In this document: one piece after another, positions 1 to 13,624 of the stretch | How the letters are laid out: every line of letters starts with the position of its first letter | Numbering within the stretch: the first letter of the stretch is position 1 | Assembly (NCBI RefSeq): GCF_031877795.1 | Contig: NC_133935.1 | Location: 74,728,303-74,792,302, forward strand | Direction: 5' to 3' | Length of the DNA: 64,000 bases | Origin: Strix aluco | Taxonomy: Eukaryota > Chordata > Aves > Strigiformes > Strigidae | Position numbers and translations under genes: made by a program | Notes under the pieces: generated by a model | Database searches by the model: none | Told to the model about the DNA's origin: nothing | The model's input: the letters and a program-made list of their open reading frames with translations, nothing else

Positions 1-735
1 ACTGCTGATTTGTGGCTGTTGCAGTGATCAGTGAATTATATGCTGCTGAGAGTTGTGGGGTTTTTTATGAGGATTTTTTTTGCTAGGAAAAGAGTGGAAA
101 GTGGTCATGGTTTTTGTTACAGAGATGATCTGGATGAGACAGTCCTTAAAAAAACTGCTGAAGATATATACCTTATCCCTGTGGTGACAAGAAAGCATAT
201 CTGCTGTCAGGTTCAGTTGTTTTTCTGCACACTCAGAGAGAGCTTCCCGCAATTGCAGAGACACGTGGGTGAAGACAGTTTCATTTTGGCTAAGTTGCCA
301 TAGGGATCCTGCAGCTGGAGCTGCAGGAGAGCAGGTTGTCACTTGCCATTAGCTGTTTTGATCCTGTAGGCCATTATGCATCTCAGATATTGCCTGGTTA
401 ACTCCTCTGCTGCTGATGTGGGGAAGGATGGCCGCTGAGGAAGACTGTCTGCAAGCTGGAATACCTGCACTCAATGCCTGCCTCTGCTGGAGTTCACCTG
501 GTCATTTGTGCCTTATCAAAGACTCAAAGAAATGACAAAGCTGTAATATGGATTAGTCAGTCAGTGTACTTGAAATTAGGAATCTGCTGCAGCCAGGCTA
601 CAGCATCCCATTGCCAGGACCCACTCTCATTTAAGGCCATGCAGTGCACTGGAATAGCATGCTCTTAGCAAAGAGACCAGGGGATGATTAAAGTACAGTA
701 CTTGTGTCCACAGGCTGTAAGGGACACTAGTATAC
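1..735. other. Intergenic DNA, no gene seen
   Basis: Ordinary AT-leaning sequence. Short open frames occur on both strands (for example about 90-100 codons at 28-342), but none resembles a known protein and the two strands overlap. I see no repeat or RNA gene here. Confidence 0.6.
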
Positions 736-1428
736 TGATACAAGGAAATGATCACCTGCTTTGCAACTTATTTACTTATAGCAACTTATAATGATTTCTG
801 AATATTGCTTAATAATCCTGCTTGCCCTGACTGTTCTGTGGAAGTTTAACAAGGACTACTGTGTTCATCAAAACAAAGCAGTTTTCTGTGGAAACTTACC
901 AAGAACAACAATGTTCAGCAAAAATAAGAAACACGTCCTTGGAAAGCAGATGTGTTCTAACAAGTTTAGTCTTTGTAGAGCATAGATAGCCATTTATGGG
1001 TGGTAGAAACTAATATACTGGTGCTTTGAGATAAGCTAGAGGTGGTAAACCAGCGGGAACCACTCTTGTTATTCAAGAAATTGGCTAAGAGAATCTGCGC
1101 ATGCTCCGAGGAAAAGTACAAGGTGAGAAAGACTGTGAGCCTTCCTCCAACAGACCCCCGAAGACGACCACCAGGAGGCAATGCGCAGGCGCAAAGAGAA
1201 CATAAACTGCTGACACCAGCCTTTTGAACTAACCCAGCCTTACTCATGCATATGGATATTTGTATTGTGTAATCCAATGAATATGTATATCCACACTCTA
1301 TCAGTTTTTGGTAAAATGTGCTGTTGGTGTGCAAGCTTTGTGGAGAAATCCCCTTGCACCCCGGTGCCGGAGTAAACATACCTGCTTTATAACTCTATTC
1401 GAGTTGTAGAGTCTGTTTCCATGAATCA
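736..1428 (+). mobile_element. Solo LTR of an avian endogenous retrovirus (ERVL-like)
   Basis: The 3' part reads as an LTR. There is a poly(A)-signal-like AGTAAA at 1371-1376, then a short R/U5 ending in CA at 1428. The best left end is TG at 736, giving a 693-bp TG...CA element flanked by ATAC at 732-735 and 1429-1432, a candidate 4-bp target duplication. The last 25 bases recur inverted at 2861-2885. No gag, pol or env sequence adjoins it, so it is a solo LTR. The family name is from general resemblance only; the right end is firmer than the left. Confidence 0.6.
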
Positions 1429-2860
1429 ATACCTCTTTATATTATTTTAATAACTGCTCATTCTTAAGGTAGACTTGAAAAAGTTTGCTTCCAGGTATGC
1501 TCTAAGATATGTTTCCCTCTTTCATGCCTGGTGAGAAGTATGCCCACATAATCTAGGAGAGAGGCATACGAGCTGCTGAAAGAAACATGGCATGTAATTA
1601 AATGAGAACGGTTGGGCTTGCCTTCACCTTACTCAGTTCATTTTAATTGTGTCTGACACTGCCTTGTGTGTTTCTCCAGAGACCGGAATGGATGTGCTGG
1701 ACATACCATGCACAACAAAACCTGGAACTAAAGAAATGCCTGTGTGGCAGAGAAATCCCAAAGAAAATGGACAAAACTGCAAGTATTTTGTCATCAAACT
1801 AATTCTTTGTTAATTACTCTGTTTGGACTGTGCCCAGTCCAAGTCTATGAGGAGAGATGAGTAAACCCAGAGAATGGTGTGGGATTTTGACATGTAGTGT
1901 ACTGTTCTGAATGATATAAACAACACAATTTTCAAAGATCCTTCTTATATTAATGCTAAACCGATCTCTTGTGAAGTAGTCCCCTCTTTTAAGCCATTTG
2001 TAAAAAGAGGCAAAACAGGTGGAAGGCAGAAGCCCTGAGCAGCTTCCAGCCTAAAACACAGGAGATGGGGAATCCAATGCAGGTCATTGGCTGAATGGAA
2101 TGAGAGGAGATGACACTGATGCTAATCAACGTTTTTAGTCTCTTGCAGAGTACATACTGGAAAACCCAAAGAGGATAGTTAATTATTTTTAAAGACAGTT
2201 TTAATGGAAACAGTAACACAAGCTCTGCTGAATTCAGTGATTCAGAAAACCAGTGTGAAGCAGCTCCTGTTTGTCTGCCCCAGAACAGGCTGCCCCCTTC
2301 CCCTTCATTTCAATTCTAAGAAGATCTACATTTGTAAAGTAGACTGGAATCCAGATTTAAGGCTCCTGGTTTTGCTATCAGTAAGGAGCTGTATGAGCTT
2401 CTTTCAGAGCCCTTACCTTTGTGGTAATGGCTAGTTACAGCCTAAGTGATACCTAGAAGTGTGAACAGAACATTAGTCTTTCCCCATACTGCACATACTT
2501 CATGCTCGCTTCCTTCACACAGACACGGTCCATTAAAAAAATCAGATGTTTTCCCCTGAGGCTATCACATGCAGTAATTAAATCAAACATGTATAAGAGT
2601 TACACAGGGGGATTGACAATACATTTGAAGCCACTGTGCTTCAAATACAGGGTGGTGCACATCAGTTCAGGCTGATCATTTTTTTCCAGTAGAGGTTTGT
2701 TCCAGTGCAGGTTGCTCAATTCTGCAAATATGTAGGCATCCTGGTGGCATTTAAGCATATGCTTTACATTTAGTATGTGAATAGATCTAGTTTGTTTCAA
2801 TGTAATAGCCATTTACCTAAAATGAAGCATATGCTTGTTCGTCTGTTAGTCTGTAGCCAG
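1429..2860. other. Intergenic DNA, no gene seen
   Basis: No conserved coding sequence, RNA gene or recognisable repeat was seen. The open frames here are short and unlike known proteins. Confidence 0.55.
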
Positions 2861-2885
2861 TGATTCGCGGAAACAGACTCTACAA
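2861..2885 (-). repeat. LTR terminal fragment, inverted match to the 736-1428 LTR end
   Basis: The 25 bases match the reverse complement of 1404-1428 at 23 positions, beginning TGATTC and ending CTACAA. The similarity stops after 2885. This suggests either the 3' end of a minus-strand LTR of a related family that differs internally, or a truncated fragment. No partner end was located, so the element's full extent is unknown. Confidence 0.5.
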
Positions 2886-5800
2886 GCTTTCCTAGGATGA
2901 AGACTGAGGACAAGGAGAAAGGAACAAGAAAGAGCTTTTATGCCCCCTGAACAGGCTGAGCAGCATTCAAAGCAGAGGCAGACTTTTACCCTCTGTGCTC
3001 AGCTAGAGCTCTGGTCAGCAGAAAGGAGATATAGCCACAGTATGAAGAAAGAGGATGCAGAGCACCCCAGAGTCTGGACCAACCTGGGCTGAATGTGTTT
3101 TCTTCCATCCAGTTAGTGTGAGCTCACTTTGGATAAGGCAGCTGAGCTAAATGCTTTGGAGCTGGGTGTGAGTAGGACTTTGGTCATCACTAAACGGTGT
3201 GGCATGCGGCCTGTCTGGGTTTGTTAATGGAGACTACAGTGCAAGGGGGAAATGCCAAATAGTTGCTAAGTGAGCTATCGAGAAATTGATTGCAATGTAA
3301 ATGATACAATAAAAACGTTGGAGAGGGTCTTTCCTCTCACTGCATAAATGCAACTCAAGTGAAATGTTACAGTTTGAAAAACTGACTTGCGAATGTATTT
3401 CTGCTTCAGTATAATGCTATGGGGGTGAAACATAGCTTCAGGGTAACAGTGGGAGCTCCCAAACAAATTTAATACCAAAGCAATGCATCTGAATTTTGTT
3501 TTAGAGATGCTCTAGAAAGCAAAAGTGCTTTCTTGAATGAAAGCCTAGTGATGTGATAAAATTCATCTTTATTTAGGAGAACCCTCTAACAAAGGCTGAG
3601 CAAAGTTCCTTCACTTTTTCTGAGCTGGAGCGGTAGATACAGGTTCCCTGTGTTAGCAGTCAGACTAGATGGGGTCACTTTCCCACACAGCCTGGAAGTT
3701 GTGAATTGTTCTTAAGGAAATAGTATGTGCTGGTTTCCAAAAGGCTTCTAAGCCTCTGAAGTTACTAAGGAAGGCACAAAGGCCAAAGTTTCCACCACAG
3801 GAGAATAGGAAAACAGGTTACAGACATGAGGAAATGTTATTTCCCTGTTCTGTGACTGGCATTTCCTGGTGGCTATTTGTAATCTGCATCTGTGGACCCT
3901 AAAAAGAAGTTTAGCTGGGAGTGCTGCACGGGGATGTTAGGATGCTCTTTAAACCTGTTCTGAATAACCCTGTTTCCATTCTCCACCAACACATTTTTGG
4001 CAGCTTGTAGGCACTGCCAAGCCCTGCAAAGCACTGAAGTAGGGGTCAGTAGCAGGGCACTTATCTTTACTCAAAACATACACATTCCCTAATTATTTCT
4101 GCTTGCTTCCCCGTGGCTTCCTCAATGCTTGTGGAGTTTCAGAGTAGAAGCACTGTTGTAAAAGGATAAAAGAGCAAAAATTCAGCAAAACACGAAAAGG
4201 CAATGTTTCTCATACAATCTGCAGCTCAGAAAGCTTTGCTTTGTAACCACGATCATCGTTGCTATAAACAAATTTATGGTTGCTTAGTTCTAGGGTAGAA
4301 CTATTGTATTGTTAAGATTTATGACCAACACAATGGTGATTTGAAACCATGCTGTGGAAAGTACTTATTTCTGTGTAGTTTAGGTGAACTTACCTCATTA
4401 TAATATGAAACCCACACCTCTACAGCTTAAGTTACCCACATCTTCATGAAGCCCCTCACCCTTTGAGCATCTTTACATTAATAGGTAAATACTGTGACTT
4501 TAAATGAAAGTGAGGAATAAAACTAGCCAATAGATAATATTGTGATAAAATACTAACCTGTAGTTATGTATAGTGGCATGTATTTGTGTGTTCAGAATCA
4601 AATAAAGATGGTGTGTGTTTGTAACTTGGTGTGCTGACCACTTTGGATGCCTAGCACCCTTTTTTGTGCAGAACTGTAATAAATACAAGTATCTCAACTC
4701 TGTGTTAATTGGCTCTTTGTACACCAGGTGAAGAACCCTGTTTTTGGGACAACCCTCTACTAAGAAATGGACTCCATCTAGACCAGCCACTGGGTAACAA
4801 TTTCACTCCTACCTTGTGATCCATACTAATGTATATTTTGGCTAGCAGCAGCAGGCACAAATCAGAGACTCTTTTTTTTTTTTAACCTTCTCCTATCTTC
4901 TGGGAATATGCAGCTATTTATAATCCTGCCAGATGTTCCAAGGAGGCTTTCTTGCAGCATGTGTTCATCATCCATCAATAACTTTGCATGCAGAGTGTGG
5001 GATCATCCTTGCCATCTGTACCAAGTTTTCATATTTCTTGATTTATCTCTTACTGTCATGGAGTCAAGTGTGTTCTTTTAAGCCAGTGCTGTTCATGCAG
5101 TGACTGTGAAGGACAGGAGAAGACTCAGGCTCCTCAGTGCAGTAGCCCGTGGTGCCAAGAGTCTAAGCAGCTTCATTTTTGCCACTGCAGCACCAGTTCA
5201 GCTCAACATGATGCTGCAACACAAGTAGGAACTTCCCTTTTCCCTAACAGCACCATGTTCTCAGGCAAGAAGGGCAAAAAGCAGCAGTTTATGGACTCAC
5301 CAGCTACTCTTAATACATTTGTTGCACTGCAGATGATGAAGCCAGGTAGTATTATGTGGCTGCAAGAATCTAATTTGTGCAGGCTTATGAAATCTGTTTA
5401 TTTACAGTCTGTGTGCTCTTTGTATTTAACAAAGACCTCTCAGTGCTGTGAGATAAATCCTTGGTGTAAAATCATCTTTCGAAGAAAAAGGCCAGTAAGA
5501 AATGGACTGATTGGTATATTACGAGAGGCATCCGCATCCCAGTGCTTCCCAGAAGGTCTCCCCAGCTATCTGTTGCTTGGTGGAATGCCTCAGCATGCAC
5601 TTTTGTAATTCAAGTAATACACAAGACAGCTCTTTTTAAAAAATAAGAAGCAAAGAAGAGTCTCTACTGGTAGGCAAAAATGTGTTAACCATGCCTTTTA
5701 GATATTTCTAAGTGTTGAGTTAGAGTCAGAAAGTCCACAAAAGATCAGATCATAATTCAAATTTTGCATATATGGTCCAGTGATAGGAGATGATTTGGGA

Positions 5801-8800
5801 TGCTTACAATTCATGGTGTTCAACATGAAACATATAAGGGACCTGGTGAGTATTAAGATATTTCTGAGAAATCAATTTTTCTAGGATGTCACAGGAAAGT
5901 GCCACAAATTCATTTTTTTAAAAAGAAATTAAAAATCCAGACATCAGTGCTGATTATTTGGTGATACTAAAGCACACTGTAATTCAGCACTATTGAGTTT
6001 TTCTCTCCCCTGAATCAATGTAATACAGCAACATCACTGACATACAAGATCAGCAAATTGCCACAGCATTCTTTGGAATTGTATTTTCATTAAAAAATTA
6101 TAAATCTTGTATAACAAGATCACGATTTAAGCTCACTCCTGTGCAGACAGATCATGTTCTCTGGTACGATTATCACCATGACTGTAACGCCACAGCACTA
6201 GCCATGAAGGAGCAAAGATTTTGAAGGACCATAGAGGGGGGTGAGCAAACCTGAAAATAAATTGCATGATAGAAACTTTTAAAACTCCATTAATCGAGAT
6301 AATTTACCTATAACAAATATATACTTAATGGAACTTATTTGTTGCTGATTTGTACACCACCTAAAGGAAGTGGTTACAAAAATTCAAGGTTTCTTCCATA
6401 TTTTGCTTTACTGCTGTTGTGAGAATCCAGTGCTTGAAATCAAAGGCATTATATAAATAAGTGTAATGAGAGGCAGAAAAAGGAGTCTTGTAAATACTAA
6501 TACAACCAAAATCATATAATTGACCATGTGATCAAGTCTCACCAGAGGCTAGAAAAAGCAATCATATATGATTTGGTTATCATTAGACTTGTAAATCTAT
6601 TCTTATAAATGCTACCATGAGCTAGAATACATGAGTCATATCAAACTGTTAACAAAATTCACTAAATGTCTGAAGAAAGCCCTCAAACTCTAAAATAATT
6701 AATCAAAAATTAAAAGTAACATTAAGTTACAGCTTTTTAGTTTACTCCTTAGATGGATGAGCTGGACTTACTAATAAACTGAATTGATACTTACTGTGAT
6801 GTAAATTTGAAAAAATAAAGCTTTGGCAAAATAGTTACTGTGTACTTCATGCCCTATTGGCCTGAAGGTGTTAACAGCATGAAAATCTGCTTTAGGAAAC
6901 CCAGAAAGTGAGCTTTTCCCCATTAGACGATATACAAATGCTTTGGTAGCTAACTTCTGCAGTGAGGGTTTAATCCTTGCCAATACTCAGACACAGCTGC
7001 ACTCACCAAGTTTGGAGACACAGGCACTGGGCAGAGAGAAGAACCTGGGACAATTTGCTGGGGATGTCAAGTCACTGGCCACATGTGCCACTGCAGGGCA
7101 TAAAGGCAGGACAGATAGCCCTCGTCCCACTGTTATCCTTTTCAGAAAGATGATAGTATTACAGCTTTCTTCTGTGAAAATGACTGAGATGTCTCTCATC
7201 AAATCTGTCTGAATCACACTTGCACCTCTTGTTTGATTATTCCAGATTTAATATTTTCTAGGTCGAGGCTATTTCACTGCCACTCTCTGAGCTGTCACCA
7301 AAATGAGTTATATCTTCAATTATAGAAACACATGGGATATCACACCTTTTGTTCATACTTGTTGTGGACATGTTGTCAAGATGTAATCCATTCTTACATG
7401 TTTCATTTTACCCTGAACTCCAGAAGAAAACTAGCATACTTCATCATATAATAACAGCATTTTGCTGGATGGCTTGCCATTCCTTTCCTCTAGGAGCAGC
7501 ATCCCTGTTTCTGGGAGATATTTTTGTTAAGGAGTGTTATGAACTGTTTTGCTAGATGTCAAGGATATATCCATACCTATCACAGCAACTCCTGCACATT
7601 CTTATTTCTCATTTGATGCTCGCATCTCCAGGACTCTCCATCCTTTTTCACTGCTCTCTGCTCAGCATTCTCACTCAGCAAGCTCCCAGTTTCTGCCTCC
7701 AAATATTCTTGTCTGCTTACTCCCCAGAGTCCCTTTGGTCTCCTTCCTCATGGCCCATTGCTGCCATACATGCTGTTCCCCTGTGGGCTGTTGTGCTATT
7801 CCTAATTCAGCCAGTAATTTGCACATTAGAATACATGTAACAGGTGTAGCAGACTATAAGATGTCTGCCACTGCTATACATCTTTTGCAAGAGGATGGAG
7901 AAGGGAAAAGCAGCAAAGATACCTTTGATTACTAACTTCTGCTGGAAGTAACAAAAACATACCAAGGAGGTGTGTGAAATACATAAGGCTTCTGAAGTAT
8001 TTTGTGAACATGTGACAACCCACCAGGACATAGGTGAAGTCTGCAGCGCTGGGCACTTCTTCCATGCCTGGATTCAAGACTCACTGATGCAGTTGGGTTT
8101 CATTTGCCATGGCAGTCACAGTAACAATGACAACTGAAAAATGAACAACTTTGACATACCAGTTTCTGAATGATGCTGGGTTGGAGTAGAGGTCAGCCTT
8201 CCCTTTTGAGCTGTAGCCATATTTTGATCAAGACATGTTCAATATCGTGACTTGATTCATAAATGATTGATGTAGTTGTTACACCATTTTGCCTTTGATC
8301 TTTTTAGAATGAAACAGAATTCAACACATGCAGTGTCTTGAGACATGTAAACAAATAAAACTGAGATATCAGCTGGATACATATTGACACAAAGGCAGAG
8401 TTTGGCAGCTTCACTAGTTTCACAGAGAAAATACTCTGGAAGTTTGAAATCATCAGTTGAAATGTCCTCAAATGAAAACTGTTTTTACTCATAGTTGAGA
8501 GAATTCTTCCTGATAGAGTATCAGCAGACATTTTTTTCTTTTGTATCTTCTCATCTTCTCTACCAAATACAAATTTGGCTCCTCCCTCAATTCTAGCTCA
8601 GCAATACTAACTCTCCTCTCTCTCTCTCTCTTCAAGTCAGTCCTTTTTTGTATGAAAGTAAAAATCATGGCTTCTCTCTCTCACATCAGTCCTCAGAGAC
8701 AAAAAGTCATGCTGAACTAAAAGGGTCTAAACCAGAGTTCTTAACCTGCCTCTCTTTCTTGACTTTCTGTGGGCAAACATCTCCATCCTGCTGGTCACTT

Positions 8801-11800
8801 GTAACCCAAGCACCATCATGGATGTCTTTATGCTGAAATGACATCTCTATTCAGCACAGGACTCTTGGACATATAGCCCATCACCACACACACATGTCCT
8901 CACTCTTTAACAGGAAATGTTGCCTGCATCTCTGATCAGCTCATGGTGTCAACCTACATTGCCCTTCCAGTCGACACCACCTACATTTAAAAAGGTTTTT
9001 ATACATCTTCTTAAATACCAGCAGAGCTATCTCTTTCCATTTCCTTCATTAACACTGCCTTTTGTTACAAAATATACCAAGGAAAAAAAAAAGGCAATAT
9101 AATTAGGCTTCCGCTAAACTATGACTATGGCTTATTCTGGTGATCAACCTGATCTGTCGCCAGTCTGTCTGTCTCCAATTTTTGGACTACGCCTCACACA
9201 TACACATAGGAACAGAATATATAGGTCATAATTATAAAGTACCTTGGAATGAAATAATATTCTACAAAGATCGTGGGGGATGGTGGGGCTGAGTCATCAA
9301 AACTAGCCTGTTGATTGTGACCTTCACATGAAGCTGTAAATTAAGGGGCCAACAACTGCTGGACCTGCAGATGGGGAATACCAAACAGAAGCTTGAGGGT
9401 GGAATATGATGCTCAGTATATGATATCACTGAAATACTGCATGTGGTTTCAGAACTGGTTTTTAAATACTCAGTTTTAACTACTAAAAGAATAATAAGCA
9501 AAAATACTGTTTGCATGTCACAAGCAGAGGGTATAGCTGACTACAAGAACGTACTAGTAAGTAAAGAGAAGAAAAAACATTTCTGAGTGCAGAAATTCTC
9601 AAGGGCAGCACAGATTTTTCTTTAGATAAAACCTGAGTGTAGGTTTTGTAGGTTAAGTGCTAGAATGCTTTGAGAAAAACTACGGTTGTTATAAATATTG
9701 ACAAAGTAGCTGAAAGACATGAAGAAGAAAGAGGTTAGTCCTACATGGTCATTTATGGCTACCCAAAGGGTACTGTAAGTATCTGTAAATCTGTATCTAC
9801 CAAGGCTTGTACAGCTTTTCTCTCCAAATCATGTATTATTTATTGTAGCTGAAAGAAACCACAACATACTAGTGATAAATGCAATGAAAGACCTACTACC
9901 TAAAACTACCTTTCACTCCTTTGCTTATCACTCACAAAACAGACATCTTTTTATTAATCCAGTGCATTAGAAATGGGACCTTATTACATTATCACTGTTA
10001 GTTTTACTGGTTAAACACTTTCATTTTACAAGTAAATTATTTCAGCTCAGTAGAAAGAGCAAATCAATTTTTTGCTTACTGTCATTAGCACTAATTAATA
10101 AATAATTAGGGTTATTAAAAATTGTTAGTGCAGGATTTTTCTTCTCTGCACTTCTTAAATGCCAAATTTATTTTGCTGAGAGGTTGGCATAAGACTGAGA
10201 CAGCTTCAGGGCCATGGAAAATAAGCTGAAGAAAATGTTCAAGCTGAGAAGTAGATAGGATTTCATGTTAGTCTCAGTAATCAGTCTATCTGCCCAGGGT
10301 GAAATTTAGCTTGTTTTTTACTTCTATAGATTAAAACTGTAATATTAAAGTTTAGTCCATAAATGTAATGACTCAGTTGCTGCTTCCTCCTGCAGCCTTG
10401 ATATTTAGTTGATTTTCTATTTAAAGATTAAATTAATCTTCAATTCTATATTGACAAAAATGCATTGGGATCTGTCTCTCATAATTTACTGGAAGCTAGT
10501 AAAAAAACCCCACAGGAATGAAGTTGAGCATGGTATCGCTGTGACTATCAGACAGCAACCGACTCAATCGCTTTTAAAATAATACCAAGCCCAGATGAAA
10601 GAAAACCAGCTCACAACGAATGTTTGAGCAGTCATATGACCAGTTCAAGGAAAGGAAAACTCCCAACAGATTATGCTCCCTGGGAATGTGAATCCTGCAT
10701 CACAGACGATGTCATGGAAGAAAAAAAAAAACACTTTAAAGTTTCTAGGACGTCATGTTCCAGCACAGAAGACTAACTGGGGTAAAGCTGTAAGCCAAGG
10801 CTGTCAGCAGACTCTGCTTAGGGTACGTCAGGATATGAGCAAAGATAAATGCAGTGTGAGTTACTTCTTGGCTCTATGGTGAGTTTAATGCAAGTGAAAA
10901 CAACTTCGGGTTTACTTTAATTTACACTGGGATCTAGAAAGCTCCTGTATAAGCCTAGAGTGAGGAAATGCGGCTGAAGTAGAACTAATGAAGGTGTTAA
11001 GAGGTCTCTAACGAAGTGCCTGTGTGAACTGCCCATGGCTGTACCCCGGTTAAAACCACATGATTCAGTCAGTGTGGCTCTGCAGCCCTTACCTCGACCA
11101 AGCACGGCCACATGCATCTGGATTGGAGTACTAACAACCACATGCCATGGTTTTGGTTCACATGACCCATAAGAAAGTGAGATTATAGATTTTGCATATC
11201 AGAAATGGATATAGAGTAATATTAATCATTAGCTACTCTCCCAACCTGGATCTGCATGTTTAGTTTTGGTTAATTTCTTTTTATTCAAGGTGCCTTACCC
11301 GGCTGTCACTGCACTGAATAGCCACATCTTTTTCCACGTCACATCTTAGGAGTTAGAGAATGTAAATTATTTTTTGAAGTAGAACATTTTTACCGAAGAT
11401 GCTTCTTAGAAGTGCCAGTGTCCCATTTTAATTCTCTGCACTATCACATGCATTAATAAGCAGAACTATTCCTTTTTAACACACTCCTACCACATACACA
11501 CATGCATACATACTCACATATATGTATACACTCATATGCTCACAATATGAGTAACATAATAATTGCCTTAGATTAACACCTGAGTCAGTGCTACATTGGG
11601 CTGAATGACAGGGAGAATTAGAACACTGGCCTACAACTGAAAAATACGTTTTCACTGTTAAAAGCCACATTCCCTGGCTATAGGCCAATTCTTTGGCTGA
11701 GCACAGGACCCCACCAAACAACTTGTCTTTGTAGGTAACACAGCATTCTGGCATTTTTCCTGTTCTAGGAAGCAGTGATGTGAGATGAGTTGCATCCCAT

Positions 11801-13618
11801 TGACTGGTTGCATCATCCCATTGTTATGGCTACATCAAGCATATCCTTGCATGATACTCAGATTCCATCACTGTCATATAGTTCATCTTTCACATGTTAT
11901 ATTTCTAGCAACTTCAGACATTAAAACAAAGTGGGAAACTGTCTTAATCGATTGTGAATGGGTGATTTTTCCTTTACAATGATGTGGTACCTTGTCAATA
12001 TTCCCACTACCAGATTAGTAGAACACCCAGGGAGTCACGTTGACTATGTTTAGAGAAACCTGGCAAACACTGCTGCATTTCACAGCAGAATTTGCAAATC
12101 CCATCAGTGAGCTATACAGACCAGAAAGGTTTGGAGACTCTGGTTACTGCCCTAACTTCTGCCACAGATCAAAAAGCATTGCAGTACGATGAGAGGGGAA
12201 CTATGTCCAAACATGGCAATCAGTTCAGACACAGTTTTTTCGTTGAGGCTTCTCTGGTGCATAATGGGATACAAACTCAAAATGGAATGTATTTTTCACC
12301 TGGTGTATTCCTGCATATTTTCACTAAACTTCTACGTAGCTAGTACCATAGATACAGAAATTGGCCTATAGATATTTTTGAGATTGGCAAGTGGATACAA
12401 AAATGAAATTGGCAGGAATGTCTGGACTGACAGAGACACTCATGCATGTATGCAACACAAAACAGGACCATAAGGTGAGCTGTATTAGAAAACTGTATTG
12501 CCTGTCTGTGACACCAAACTGCTGAGCAATGTCTTCACCTTTCATTTCACTGATGGGCCCATTGCTAAGTGCTCTAGCACAGAATTTTGAACAGTGATTT
12601 TCCCTGGGCAGTTGCATACTATGATATTTTAGGAAGAAAGAAAAGTAAGGCATTACAAATAATGTCATGAAATGGAACATCATTTAATTTATGACTCAAT
12701 ATGCTGAAGCATGCTTACTCTTTTGAAACTCTGCAATCGAAATTATAACAAAATAGAATTGGGGAAATGCAAAAGCAAGACTTGCTTCCGTCTTCACAGG
12801 TTAGTTTTTTGAACTATAGATACTATATTTAGGTAGCCAAATGGCTGCTCAGTGGCAGACACAGAATAGCAAAGGTCTTTTCAGTTAAAGGTGACTATTT
12901 TTTTCCAGTGTTTTCCCTCTGAGTCTGTCACTATCCTGTGAAAAACCAAATAGCATTATTTGTAAATTCTACCCAGTCCTGACCCTATCCAGGCTCCTGC
13001 AGGGACAAGAAACAAAGGTACACAAGCAATTTAATTTTCAGTTTGATTCCAGAAGAAAATAGTTTTGCATATTGAAACACGTAAATAAAAACTTGATTCA
13101 TCTGAGAATAAATATTACAAATATAATTCATCTGAGAATACTATGCATATAATATTTTTCTAACACGTAACTAGAAAAATCTCTAGATGCTTGCTGGTGA
13201 TTTGCTTAAATTTTGCATGCCATAAAACCTATGCTTTTTACTGAATTCTGAATGAGCACTCATAAGTCACTAACACATCAGATGCAGTCTCACAAACAAA
13301 AGTTCATTTGTCTGCAGTGCACACACAAATGCCAGTTATGGAAAGCCATTAAGTCCAAACTCAGGTGCCTAATGAATTCAGTCTACATTCCAGTATTTAG
13401 GCAAGTAAACCAAGAATCTCCAGGTAGATTAACTTTGGCTATAAATGGCATCACTTTGGTATGCCTTTCAAAATCTGAGTATATAACGAAAAATAATAGG
13501 TTTTGGTTATGTAAGTGTTGGGTGTTGGAAACGTGAGAAAAGCAAAACAGTGAGAAATCAGTAAAACACACATTTCCTTGACACAGGGTGCCCAGAGCAA
13601 GCACAGGATGGGATGGGG
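2886..13618. other. Intergenic DNA upstream of ORC5, no gene seen
   Basis: About 10.7 kb with no supported gene. Simple features only: a T tract at about 4871-4882, a (CT)n run at about 8611-8632, alternating purine-pyrimidine CA/TA-rich sequence at about 11490-11550, and a short duplication of a TTCATCTGAGAATA-like word near 13096 and 13127. The longest open frames (117 codons at 5255-5608, 128 codons at 7549-7935) look like chance frames. Confidence 0.5.
8611..8632. repeat. (CT)n microsatellite
   Basis: Short CT dinucleotide run inside a wider pyrimidine-rich stretch. It has no evident function. Confidence 0.7.
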
Positions 13619-13624
13619 GTCCAG

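Noticed and set aside
5255..5608. 117-codon + frame in intergenic DNA
   Set aside because: No recognisable motif, splice structure or promoter. Length is within chance for a window this size.
7549..7935. 128-codon + frame (with an overlapping 94-codon frame)
   Set aside because: Located in a pyrimidine-rich stretch with two overlapping + frames and no protein similarity that I recognise.
13585..13610. GGGTGCCCAGAGCAAG resembling sense CR1 3' UTR
   Set aside because: The match is short and the flanks do not continue as CR1.
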